Source of the DNA: Pseudonocardia sp. CNS-004
GTDB taxonomy: Bacteria > Actinomycetota > Actinomycetes > Mycobacteriales > Pseudonocardiaceae
DNA: 64,000 nt
Assembly: GCA_001942185.1 (NCBI GenBank)
Contig: MKJV01000088.1
Location: 1-64,000, forward strand
Reading direction: 5' to 3'
The position numbers and the translations under genes were made by a program. The notes beneath the pieces were generated by a model. The model was not told where the DNA came from and ran no database searches. It saw only the letters and a program-made list of their open reading frames with translations. Below, one piece after another: positions 1-7,361 of this stretch. Position 1 is the stretch's first letter. The number at the start of each line of letters is the position of its first letter.

Positions 1-93
1 CACGCACCACCCGCCCCCGCCGCCGCAGCGCCGCGTACCCGGGCGCCGGTCCGACGCCGATGGCCGGGCCAGTGGAAGGGTCGGAACGTTCAT
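1..93 (-). CDS. N-terminal fragment of a gene divergent from marR (possible transporter)
   Basis: An ATG at 93 on the minus strand follows a good ribosome binding site (GAGGTGG, six bases upstream). The frame stays open to the window edge and gives about 31 residues beginning MNVPTLPLARPSAS, a polar, Arg-rich head. Genes divergent from MarR regulators are often MFS drug exporters, and such a head before the first membrane helix would fit, but no membrane segment is inside the window. The function is inferred from context only. Confidence 0.45.
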   Translation of the reverse strand, partial: MNVPTLPLARPSASDRRPGTRRCGGGGGWCV

Positions 94-136
94 ACGACCA
101 CCTCGTGTGCGAGCCTTCCTTGAACCTAGCACATGG

Positions 137-149
137 TGAACTAGCTTCA
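137..149. promoter_or_regulatory. Possible MarR operator (TGAA-N5-TTCA)
   Basis: A short inverted repeat lies between the divergent gene and marR, 14 bases before the marR start. A related TGAACCTAGC stretch sits at 121-130. MarR proteins normally bind such dyads in the divergent promoter region. The arms are only four bases, so this is weak. Confidence 0.3.
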
Positions 150-163
150 TTATCTGGAATGAG

Positions 164-607
164 ATGACTGGACCGGACACCGCTCTCGACCGCACCCTCG
201 AACTGGCCGTCCTGGTGAACGAGGACATGGACCGCGCCCTGGCCACCGACGGCCTGACGCGTTCCCGCGCACACGTCCTCTTCGAGCTCCACCACCGGGG
301 CCCGGTGCCCCAGCGCACGCTGTCCACAGCACTGCAGGTCAGCGCCCGCAACATCACCGGGTTGGTGGATGCGCTGGTCGCGACCGGATTCGTGACCAGG
401 GAGCCGCACCCCACCGACCGGCGGGTGGTTCTCGTCACCCCGACAGAACACGGTGCCCGAACGGCGGCAACCCTCGCCGCAGGCCGCCACCAGCTCGCCT
501 CGGCGCTGTTCGACGGGATGCCCGCGAACAGGGTCGCCACCTACACGGAGGTGCTCGACGAGGTGCTGGCGCGGTTCCGGGAGCTCACGGCGGCGACGGC
601 CCGGTAG
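164..607 (+). CDS. MarR family transcriptional regulator
   Basis: A 147-residue winged helix-turn-helix regulator of normal MarR length. An N-terminal dimerisation helix (about 1-35) is followed by the recognition region (RTLSTALQVSARNITGLVD, about 50-70). The beta-wing with the typical DRR motif (HPTDRRVVLVTPTEHG) lies at about 88-103, and a C-terminal helix completes dimerisation. MarR proteins usually repress a neighbouring exporter or enzyme and let go on binding a small phenolic ligand. The most likely target is the divergent gene starting at 93. The gene ends six bases before the convergent dinB stop. The ligand cannot be told from the sequence. Confidence 0.88.
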   Translation: MTGPDTALDRTLELAVLVNEDMDRALATDGLTRSRAHVLFELHHRGPVPQRTLSTALQVSARNITGLVDALVATGFVTREPHPTDRRVVLVTPTEHGARTAATLAAGRHQLASALFDGMPANRVATYTEVLDEVLARFRELTAATAR

Positions 608-613
608 GAACCG

Positions 614-1809
614 TCAGTCGGGCAGCAGGGGCACCTCGAGCCCCTGGCCGCGACCGAGCAGCACCGCGCGGGTGACCGACGAGGTGCCGAACCGGCGGTG
701 CACCTCGTCGAGCGCCGTGTCGAGGGCGTCGGCGTCGCCCTCGTCGAACGGCAGCTCGAGCTGCATGGTGGCGTCGTCGTCGAGGTTGCCCACGGCGATG
801 CGACGAGGGTGCAGCCACGCTCCCGGATGAGCGGCTGGGCGTTGGCGAGGAGCGCGCGGACCGCGACGAGCACCTCCGCGGTGCCGGACGTCGGGTGGGC
901 GAGCGTATGGGAGCGGGAGATGCGCGAGAAGTCGGCGAACCGCAGCCGCAGCATCACCGTGCGGCCCACCCGGTGGGCCTTGCGCATCCGGCCGGTGACG
1001 CGGTCGACCAGCCCGACGACCACGGCGTCGAGGCCCTCCGGTGTGTGCGGCCCGCGCCCGATGGCTCGCTGGGAGCCGATCGACCCGCGCCGCCTGCCCA
1101 CCACGACGGCGCGCGGGTCGCGGTTCTGCGCCAGCGCGTGCAGGTGGCGCCCCAACGCCCGCCCCAGCGTGGACACCAGCACCGACTCGGGCAGCGCGGC
1201 CACCTCGCCCACGCTGGAGATCCCGTACTCGTGCAGCTTGGCCGCCGTGACGCGCCCGACGCCCCACAGCCGCTCCACCGCCAGCGGGTGCAGGAAGGCC
1301 AGCTCGCCGTCGGGCGGGACGACGAGCAACCCGTCGGGTTTGGCGACACCGCTGGCCACCTTGGCGAGGAACTTCGTGCGCGCGACGCCGACCGTGATCG
1401 GGAGCCCGACGCGCTCGCGCACCTGCCTGCGCAGCCGCGCGGCGATGTCGACCGGCGGGCCCGCGATCCGGCGCAGCCCGCCGACGTCGAGGAACGCCTC
1501 GTCGATGGACAGGCCCTCCACCAGCGGCGTGGTGTCGCGGAACACCTCGAACACCGCCTTGCTCGCCGCCGAGTACGCCGACATCCGGGGCGGCACCACG
1601 ATCGCGTGCGGGCACAGGGCGAGTGCCTGCCGGCCGCCCATGGCGGTGGCGACCCCACAGGCCTTGGCCTCATAGCTGGCCGCGAGCACCACGCCACCGC
1701 CGACGATCACCGGCCGCCCGCGCAGGCGTGGGTCGTCGCGCTGCTCGACCGACGCGTAGAACGCGTCGAGGTCGGCGTGGAGGATGGTCGCCTCGCCGGA
1801 CACGAACAC
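614..1809 (-). CDS. dinB: DNA polymerase IV (Y-family translesion polymerase), frame broken near the 3' end
   Basis: Y-family polymerase. The N-terminal palm holds the metal-binding DLDAFYASVEQ motif (D at about 12-14) and the catalytic SIDEAFLDV motif (about 98-106). A helix-hairpin-helix thumb (VERLWGVGRVTAAKL) and the little-finger domain follow. The reading frame is lost near 808: after RERGCTLV the continuation (IAVGNLDDDA, then a beta-clamp-type QLELPF motif and the stop at 614) lies one base away, and restoring one G in GTCGC fixes it. The repaired product is about 398 residues, normal for actinobacterial Pol IV. The start is GTG at 1809; an ATG at 1819 with a better GGAGG spacing is out of frame. 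It does error-prone bypass of damaged template. Confidence 0.9.
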
Positions 1810-1828
1810 ATGTTCGCATCGACCTCCG

Positions 1829-2725
1829 TCAGGATGCGAGGTTCTCCAGGTCGATGTTCTCCAGGTCCTCGAGGAGGCTCGGGTGCTTCGGCTGCCATCC
1901 GAGGGCCTCGCGGGTCTGGGCGCTGGATGCCGGCTGATCCATCGCGAAGATCGGGCCGAACGGGCCGAAGGTCTCCTCGGGAACGGGCCGCACCGGTAGG
2001 TCCAGCCTGCGACCGATGACGGCTGCGATGTCGCACACCGCGTCGCCTTCGTCGGCGACCGCGTGCCAGGCCGTTCCGGCCGGGGCCGACTCGAGGGCCA
2101 GCCGGAACAGGACGGCTGCGTCGAGGGCGTGCACGGCGGGCCAGCGCTGGCTGCCGTCGCCGGGATAGCCGACCACCCCGGTCCGGCGCGCCTGGTCGGT
2201 CAACAAGCCGGCGAATCCACCTCTGCCCCGGTCGTGGACGGTGCGCGGCATGCGGACGGCCGTGGCACGGACCCCGCGTGAGGCCAGTTCCAGCAGCGCG
2301 TCGACCGACCGGGTTCGACCCCCGACCGGCCCGTCGGTCGGCAGTGGGTCGGCCTCGGTGGCGACGCGGCCCGGCACCCACGGTGTCCCGGAGACGGTGA
2401 CGATCGGTCGGTCGCTGCCGACGAGCTGCTCGCCCAGTGCAGCCAAGGCGGCGCTCTCCTCGGCGATGGCCGCCGCGAGCGCGTCCGGACTGCCGTAGTC
2501 GCGGCCGAACGCGAGGCTGATCACTCCATCGGACTGCGCGGCCCCCGCCCCCAGCACGTCGAGGTCTGCGATCACTCCACGCAGCACCTCCGCGCCGGCG
2601 GCCTCGAGGGCCTGCTCGGAGCTCTCCGAGCGGGCCAGCCCGAGAACGGTGTGACCGTTGCCGAGCAACTCGGCGACGACGGCGGAGCCGATGGTGCCGG
2701 TACCGCCGGTGACGAAGACGCGCAC
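1829..2725 (-). CDS. NAD(P)-dependent epimerase/dehydratase-like oxidoreductase
   Basis: A 298-residue extended-SDR/NmrA-type protein. The Rossmann motif GGTGTIGSAVVAELL is at about residues 7-21, and the nucleotide loop (GLARSESSEQ) follows the second strand. The classic YxxxK catalytic pair is not obvious, so it may be an atypical reductase or a sensor-like member. The GTG start at 2725 was chosen for its AGGAG site eight bases upstream and because translation begins directly at the Rossmann strand (RVFVTGG). It is transcribed divergently from the TetR gene at 2810, and the two operator dyads between them make it the likely regulated target. The substrate is unknown. Confidence 0.82.
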   Translation of the reverse strand: MRVFVTGGTGTIGSAVVAELLGNGHTVLGLARSESSEQALEAAGAEVLRGVIADLDVLGAGAAQSDGVISLAFGRDYGSPDALAAAIAEESAALAALGEQLVGSDRPIVTVSGTPWVPGRVATEADPLPTDGPVGGRTRSVDALLELASRGVRATAVRMPRTVHDRGRGGFAGLLTDQARRTGVVGYPGDGSQRWPAVHALDAAVLFRLALESAPAGTAWHAVADEGDAVCDIAAVIGRRLDLPVRPVPEETFGPFGPIFAMDQPASSAQTREALGWQPKHPSLLEDLENIDLENLAS

Positions 2726-2741
2726 GGGACTCTCCTGCAAG

Positions 2742-2763
2742 TGATGGGACCCTTGTCCCATCA
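2742..2763. promoter_or_regulatory. TetR operator copy 1 (TGATGGGAC-N4-GTCCCATCA)
   Basis: A perfect 9+4+9 inverted repeat lies between the divergent oxidoreductase and TetR genes. An eight-base-arm version recurs at 2775-2794 with the same four-base spacer, which strongly suggests binding of the adjacent TetR protein as dimers. Confidence 0.75.
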
Positions 2764-2774
2764 CCATAGCAATC

Positions 2775-2794
2775 GATGGGACAAGAGTCCCATC
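2775..2794. promoter_or_regulatory. TetR operator copy 2 (GATGGGAC-N4-GTCCCATC)
   Basis: A perfect 8+4+8 dyad, 33 bases downstream of copy 1. It ends just before a TATGCT -10-like hexamer (2798-2803) that would place the transcription start on or next to the ATG at 2810. The TetR message is therefore probably leaderless and autorepressed. Confidence 0.75.
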
Positions 2795-2809
2795 ACCTAT
2801 GCTGGCGAC

Positions 2810-3388
2810 ATGGCTCGCTGGGAACCGGGGGCGAAGCTCCGACTCGTCGTGGCGGCCGTCGACCTGTTCACCGAGCAGGGGTACGACGCCACCACGGTGG
2901 CGCAGATCGCCGAGCGCGCCGGGGTCACCAAGAGCACCTTCTTCCGGCACTTCCCCGACAAGCGTGAGCTGCTGGTCGCCGGCCAGGAGTCGCTGAGCAG
3001 GCTGCTCGCCGACGGGATCACCGAGGCGCCCGAGAGCGCCGGCCCGCTCCAAGCGGTCGCCTCCGGCCTCGAGCGCGCATCGAGCGCGATGGGGCCTGCG
3101 AACCGCGAGCTCGGCCCCCGCATCGAAGCAGCCGTCGCCGCCAGCACCGAGCTCCAGGAACGCGACGCCCTCAAGAGCGTGGGTCTCGCGGCCGCCATGG
3201 CAGCCGCGCTCGTCGCCCGCGGCGTCCCCGACCTGACCGCCCACCTTGCGGCCGAGCTGGGCGTTCTCGCGTTCAAGCGCGGCTACGCCCAGTGGTCGGC
3301 AGGCGATCGCCACGACGCCACCGGGCTGGCGGATCACGCGCTGGCCGCTCTGGACGATCTCCGCGCGGCAACGGCGTCCCTGGGCTGA
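2810..3388 (+). CDS. TetR/AcrR family transcriptional regulator
   Basis: A 192-residue TetR regulator. The N-terminal DNA-binding domain (about 8-55) has the standard pattern: VAAVDLFTEQGYDATTV, then the turn AERAGVTKSTFFRHFPDK. The ligand domain is helical and not recognisable by substrate. The start is the ATG at 2810, probably leaderless behind the TATGCT at 2798. Two dyad operators upstream (2742-2763 and 2775-2794) indicate control of itself and of the divergent oxidoreductase. The inducer is unknown. Confidence 0.88.
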   Translation: MARWEPGAKLRLVVAAVDLFTEQGYDATTVAQIAERAGVTKSTFFRHFPDKRELLVAGQESLSRLLADGITEAPESAGPLQAVASGLERASSAMGPANRELGPRIEAAVAASTELQERDALKSVGLAAAMAAALVARGVPDLTAHLAAELGVLAFKRGYAQWSAGDRHDATGLADHALAALDDLRAATASLG

Positions 3389-3444
3389 TCGACCTCGCCC
3401 GACAACCGCGTGAAACCCGTTGCCGCCACCGAGAGGATCCAGGG

Positions 3445-4649
3445 GTGGTACTGACCGGTCGCCGGGTGCGCGCGCTCGTGGTGCACGAGGGCGCGCTGCT
3501 CGGAGCGCTGGCCCCGTTCGACGTGCCGAGCCCGTGGTGGTCGGAGGTCGAGCCGGTCACGGCCGAGCTGGATCGGCGGCTCGGAGCCCGCACGGCCGTG
3601 CTCCGCATCGTCACCGCCACCGGCAGCGGGATGCGTGGCGGCGAGGTCACCTACGTGGCCGAGGCGCTCACCCCACCGACGGCGCCACCGGAGTGGGACG
3701 GGGCTCCCGATCCGGGTGTCCTCGCCCCGCAGGAGCAGCGGATGGGCTGGGCGGAGCCGGGCGGCCTGCGCGAGTGCTGGACTGGGCGGCCGGTGAGCTG
3801 CAAACGCTCGGCCGCCCGGTGACGGGCGCGCCGGTGCAGGTCAAATCCTGGAACCTCTCCTGCCTGTACCGGTTACCCACGGCAGCAGGGCCGGCGTGGA
3901 TCAAATGCACTCCGCCGTTCCTCGCGTCGGAGGCGCTGGCCATCGGGTACGTCGCCGAGCACGCCGCCGACCTCGTCCCCGAGGTGCTCGCGACCACGGC
4001 CGACGGCGCGTGCGTCCTCATGGCCGACGTCCCCGGCACCGATTGCTGGAAGCCCGACGCTGCCACCGTCCGAGAGATCCTGCGGCGCTACGTGGCAGCG
4101 CAGGTGGCGCTCGCGGGGGACGAACTGCCCGGGCTGCCCGACCACCGCGTGTCCACGCTGGCGGACCGGGTCGACCGGCTGCTCGCCCCGGACGTCGCGG
4201 GCGTGCTCGATCCGGCCGAGCGGGACGCGCTCTTCCGCCTCGTCGAGGACCTGCCACGGCGGGCCGCGGCGATCGCGGCCGCCGGCGTGCCCGAGACACT
4301 CGTGCACGGCGACCTCCACCCGGGCAACTGGCGTTCCGACGGCCGCCGCCGCGTCGTCGTCGACTGGTGCGAGACGACCCACAGCCATCCCGCACGCAAC
4401 CTGCTGCGGCTCACCGAATGGCTACGGGGCCCACTCGCCGCGCCGGCGACCGAGTGCTGGGTGGCCGAGTGGCGCGCCGCCGTGCCCGGATGCGACCCCG
4501 ACATGGCCGTGGAGCTCGTGCGGCCCGTCCAACACCTCGAGGCCGCGCTCACCTACCAGACGTTCCTGGACGGCATCGAGCCCGCCGAGCGCCGCTACCA
4601 CGAGGGCGACCCGCCCGACGAGATCCGCCTGGCGTTGGCATCGTCCTGA
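3445..4649 (+). CDS. Aminoglycoside phosphotransferase-family (APH/ChoK fold) protein, frame broken near 3774
   Basis: The gene reads in one frame from GTG 3445 to about 3774 (ending GGLRE) and continues one base away (VLDWAAGELQTLGRP) to the stop at 4647-4649. Adding one G in GAGTG joins them into about 401 residues. The C-terminal kinase-like domain carries the catalytic loop VHGDLHPGNW and the metal-binding VVVDWCE segment typical of APH/choline-kinase phosphotransferases. The N-terminal 110 residues (RALVVHEGALLGAL...) resemble no domain I can name firmly. Such proteins phosphorylate hydroxylated small molecules, and true antibiotic resistance cannot be inferred. The 3' end overlaps the convergent HxlR gene by 55 bases. 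Confidence 0.75.
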
Positions 4650-5074
4650 GGGCCACCGGTTGCGGAGGCCTCCCGGGCCTTCCGCAGCTCCTCGCCGTGC
4701 GCGGCGTTCCAGGCGCACGACGCGGCGAGCGGCGCGAACAGCGATCGGCCGAGCGCCGTGAGGGCGTACTCGACGCGCGGAGGATTACCGGGGTGGGCGG
4801 TGCGCACGACCAGCCCGTCACGTTCCATCGCGCGCAGCGACTCGGTGAGGACCTTCGGGGTGATGGGCGCGAGCGGGACCTGCAGCTCGGAGAACCGGCG
4901 CGGACCGTCACGCAGGCAGACGAGGATCTTCGCCGTCCACTTGTCGCCGACCCGGACCGGGAGCCCGGTGTGGTCGGCACAGCCGGCGAACATGTCGGGG
5001 GCGAGTGGTTCCGGCACGCGGCCGAGCCTACGTCCGTGCTGGTCACGGCCACTACCGTTGCGGGAACCGGCCAT
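4595..5074 (-). CDS. HxlR family winged-helix regulator
   Basis: A 159-residue MarR-like HxlR regulator. The core reads VGDKWTAKILVCLRDGPRRF (around residue 43), then ITPKVLTESLRAMERDGLV as the recognition helix and a wing (PPRVEYALTALGRSL). That order is diagnostic for HxlR proteins, which often sense quinones, aldehydes or redox stress. The ATG at 5074 has AGGAG just upstream. It is divergent from the NAD(P)-binding oxidoreductase starting at 5097, with only 22 bases between the starts. Each probably controls the other's promoter, a common HxlR/NmrA arrangement. A cysteine near residue 38 (FAGCADHTG) could be the redox sensor, by analogy. Confidence 0.85.
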   Translation of the reverse strand: MAGSRNGSGRDQHGRRLGRVPEPLAPDMFAGCADHTGLPVRVGDKWTAKILVCLRDGPRRFSELQVPLAPITPKVLTESLRAMERDGLVVRTAHPGNPPRVEYALTALGRSLFAPLAASCAWNAAHGEELRKAREASATGGPQDDANARRISSGGSPSW

Positions 5075-5094
5075 CCGGCTCCTACCGTTCCGCC

Positions 5095-5124
5095 CCATGG
5101 GAAAGATCGCCATGGGAAAGATCG
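5095..5124 (+). repeat. Perfect 15-bp tandem duplication covering the start codon
   Basis: The unit CCATGGGAAAGATCG occurs twice in direct succession, so the oxidoreductase gene has two in-frame ATG codons (5097 and 5112) and begins MGKIAMGKIV. Either ATG could initiate. Confidence 0.85.
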
Positions 5125-5753
5125 TGGTCTTCGGAGCAGGTGGTCGGGCCGGACGCCGGGTCGTCGCGGAAGCCGCGTCACGTGGGCACGCCGTGACGGC
5201 GGTGGTGCGCGATCCGGGTGCGTGGACTGCGCCCGCCGACGAGCGGGTAGCGGTCGTCGCCGGGGACGTCACCGATGCGGCGAGCGTGGCGGCCGTCGCG
5301 ACGGGGCACGACGCGGCCGTGACGGCGGCCGCTCGGCTCGACGTCCCGGCCGTCGACTTCTACACCGCGGCAACGCGGGCACTCACGACCGGGCTGGGCG
5401 CGGCGGGTGTCCCGCGGCTGGTGCTCGTCGGGATCGGCTCGGCACTGGAGGTGGCACCGGGCAGCCGCATGCTCGACGACCCGGGCTTCCCCGCCGATCA
5501 TCGGGCCTTCGCGCTCGGCCACGTCGCCCAGCTCGACGTGCTCGCGGACGCATCGCTCGACTGGGTCGTGCTGGCCCCGCCGCCGGTCTTCCTCGACGAC
5601 TCGGCGGCCCGGACCGGGTGCTACCGGACGGGCGGCCGTGCGGTGCTGTCGCCGCCGTCCGCTTCGTTCTCCTACGCCGACCTCGCGGTGGCGCTCGTCG
5701 ACGAGGCGGAGGCGCCTCGGCACCACCGCGCACTGGTCGCCGTGGGCACCTGA
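5097..5753 (+). CDS. NAD(P)H-binding (NmrA/SDR-like) oxidoreductase
   Basis: A 218-residue atypical SDR with the nucleotide-binding motif VVFGAGGRAGRRVVAEA directly after the start, and an acidic turn DVTD after the third strand. No catalytic Tyr-Lys pair is obvious. Relatives are called NAD(P)H-binding or YwnB-like proteins and are often paired with HxlR regulators, as here. The first ATG (5097) is given; the second ATG (5112) fits the family start equally well. There is no purine-rich site, but a TACCGT hexamer at 5083-5088 would allow a leaderless transcript. The physiological substrate is unknown. Confidence 0.8.
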   Translation: MGKIAMGKIVVFGAGGRAGRRVVAEAASRGHAVTAVVRDPGAWTAPADERVAVVAGDVTDAASVAAVATGHDAAVTAAARLDVPAVDFYTAATRALTTGLGAAGVPRLVLVGIGSALEVAPGSRMLDDPGFPADHRAFALGHVAQLDVLADASLDWVVLAPPPVFLDDSAARTGCYRTGGRAVLSPPSASFSYADLAVALVDEAEAPRHHRALVAVGT

Positions 5754-5792
5754 TCCCGGTCAGCTTCCGGCCGCCGGGTCCCCCGTGATGAT

Positions 5793-6137
5793 TCAGGGCC
5801 GCGTGGCGTCGTACGCCTTCCGCACGCGCACCGGCGCCCGTTCCCGCCACGCCTCCTCGACGAGCTCCTCCAGCTGGTCGCGCTGCACCCGATCCAGGTC
5901 GACGAGGATCGCTCCGTACCCGTCGTAGTGCGGGGTCGTGTAGAAGGCGGGGTCGCCGGACGCGAGCAGCGCCTCTTTCTCGTCCAACCGGCACATCAGC
6001 ACCAGTCCGCCTTCGGCCTCGGTGCGCAGCCGGGCGAACCCCTTGCCCTTCACCTTCAGAGCAGGGGCGCCGTAGGAGGTGGACACCTCCACCTCCGGCA
6101 GCGCACCGGCGATCGCCACGACGTCGTCCCAGTTCAT
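5793..6137 (-). CDS. MmcQ/YjbR family protein
   Basis: A 114-residue protein of the YjbR/MmcQ family (CyaY-like fold). It begins MNWDDVVAIAGALPEVEVS and carries the typical ALKVKGKGFARL strand pair and the FYTTPHYDGYGAILVDL segment near the end. Members are small predicted DNA-binding or stress proteins of unknown biochemical role. The length matches the family. It stands alone, between the convergent oxidoreductase and the DMT transporter gene on the same strand. No regulatory site is evident. Confidence 0.8.
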   Translation of the reverse strand: MNWDDVVAIAGALPEVEVSTSYGAPALKVKGKGFARLRTEAEGGLVLMCRLDEKEALLASGDPAFYTTPHYDGYGAILVDLDRVQRDQLEELVEEAWRERAPVRVRKAYDATRP

Positions 6138-6205
6138 GCCGCGTCCCGGTGCATGCCCACATCGTGCACCGCGGCACCGCGTCCGCCTTGTACGAACCGG
6201 AACCG

Positions 6206-7036
6206 CTACCTCGTCCGCCGCGGCCGCAAGGGAGGCGCTTTCGCGATCACCACCGTGCCCGCGAGCGCCGCCGCGAGCCCGAGCGCGAGCACCCAGCCCC
6301 AGCCGGGCCGGACCGGGTCGCCCAGCAGCCAGATGCCGACCATGCCCGGCACGAGCACCTCGGTGACCGTGAAGACCGCGGTGACGGCGCCGACCTCGCC
6401 GCGGGAGAGGGCCGCCGTGTAGCCGACCATGCCGACCAGCCAGAAGCCGACCACGAGGTAGGTGGAGGGCTGGGCGAGCAGGAGGGCGATGTCGAGCCCT
6501 TCACCGGTCTGCACGTGCGCGGCGCGCACCGACACGGCTCCGCCGCCGAACCCGAGGCCCGACAGCACGGCGAGCGGCCACGCGTGCTTGCCCTGCCGGA
6601 GGACGAGCACGCCCACCGCCAGCAGGAGCACGGACGCCAGCAGCACCACGTCCACCCCGGGGCGGTGCACCGGGGGCTGCTCGCTGCCCGCGCTCGCGGC
6701 CACGAGCACCAGCCCGGCGAGGCATCCCGCGACGGCCAGCCGAGTGGCCGTCGGCAGCAGGGCACCGATCATGCGGGCGCTCACCAGCGCGGTGAGCGCG
6801 ATCGTGCCGCCGATCACCGCCTGCACGGCGAACACCGGCAGGACCCGCAACGCGAGCACGGCCGATCCCCACGCCACCAGGTCCAGCAACATCCCGGCCA
6901 GGTAGCGCGGCTGGAGCAGCGCGGGCCGCGAGCGGGTGGCCAGCCGGGCCCCGGAAGCCTGCAGCAGGGCGCCGCAGCTGTTGAGGACCATCGCAACAGC
7001 GGCGAACAGGATCCCCACCAGCACGGCGTTCAGCAT
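6206..7036 (-). CDS. DMT (EamA-like) membrane transporter
   Basis: A 276-residue integral membrane protein with about nine or ten hydrophobic helices, from LVGILFAAVAMVLNSCGAL to LALGLAAALAGTVVIA. The layout and length fit the drug/metabolite transporter superfamily (SMR-like half-repeats). A conserved-looking segment GYTAALSRGEVGAVTAVFTV precedes the last helices. The substrate is unknown. The ATG at 7036 precedes the first helix directly. It lies just downstream of the small membrane protein and Hsp70-like gene on the same strand, but a 27-base gap separates it and I see no evidence of joint function. Confidence 0.78.
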   Translation of the reverse strand: MLNAVLVGILFAAVAMVLNSCGALLQASGARLATRSRPALLQPRYLAGMLLDLVAWGSAVLALRVLPVFAVQAVIGGTIALTALVSARMIGALLPTATRLAVAGCLAGLVLVAASAGSEQPPVHRPGVDVVLLASVLLLAVGVLVLRQGKHAWPLAVLSGLGFGGGAVSVRAAHVQTGEGLDIALLLAQPSTYLVVGFWLVGMVGYTAALSRGEVGAVTAVFTVTEVLVPGMVGIWLLGDPVRPGWGWVLALGLAAALAGTVVIAKAPPLRPRRTR

Positions 7037-7063
7037 GCCTCACAGGGGAGCGAGGGGTTGCCG

Positions 7064-7327
7064 TCAGGGCTGGGGACGCCGCCGGGGCACCTCGAAGAAG
7101 CCGCTCATGAGCCCGCCGGGCAGCGCGGCTTCGGGGTCCCAGCGGGACGCCCGATGCTCCTGCAGCTTCCGGCGCGGCGCCTCCGACGCGCGCACCACGA
7201 GCAGCGCGATGACCGTGATGACGATCACGGGCACCCCGGCGACCAGGATCGGCCATCCGAAGTACCCGAATGCCACGAGCACGGCCGCCAACTCCAGGGC
7301 GACGACCATCGCTCCCATCCGCAACAC
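7064..7327 (-). CDS. Small two-helix membrane protein downstream of the Hsp70-like gene
   Basis: An 87-residue protein with two hydrophobic helices (VVALELAAVLVAFGYFGWP and ILVAGVPVIVITVIALLVV) and a basic, Arg/Pro-rich tail (PRRKLQEHRASRWDPEAALP). The GTG at 7327 has GGAAGG seven bases upstream; an ATG at 7318 is an alternative. It starts 34 bases after the Hsp70-like stop on the same strand and is probably co-transcribed, so it may be a membrane partner of that protein. The family is unknown. Confidence 0.65.
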   Translation of the reverse strand: MLRMGAMVVALELAAVLVAFGYFGWPILVAGVPVIVITVIALLVVRASEAPRRKLQEHRASRWDPEAALPGGLMSGFFEVPRRRPQP

Positions 7328-7361
7328 GGCGGTTCCTTCCAGGATTTCGACGTTCCCGGGC

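Noticed and set aside
3445..4649. Aminoglycoside resistance gene
   Set aside because: Only the general phosphotransferase fold is supported; there is no mobile or resistance context.
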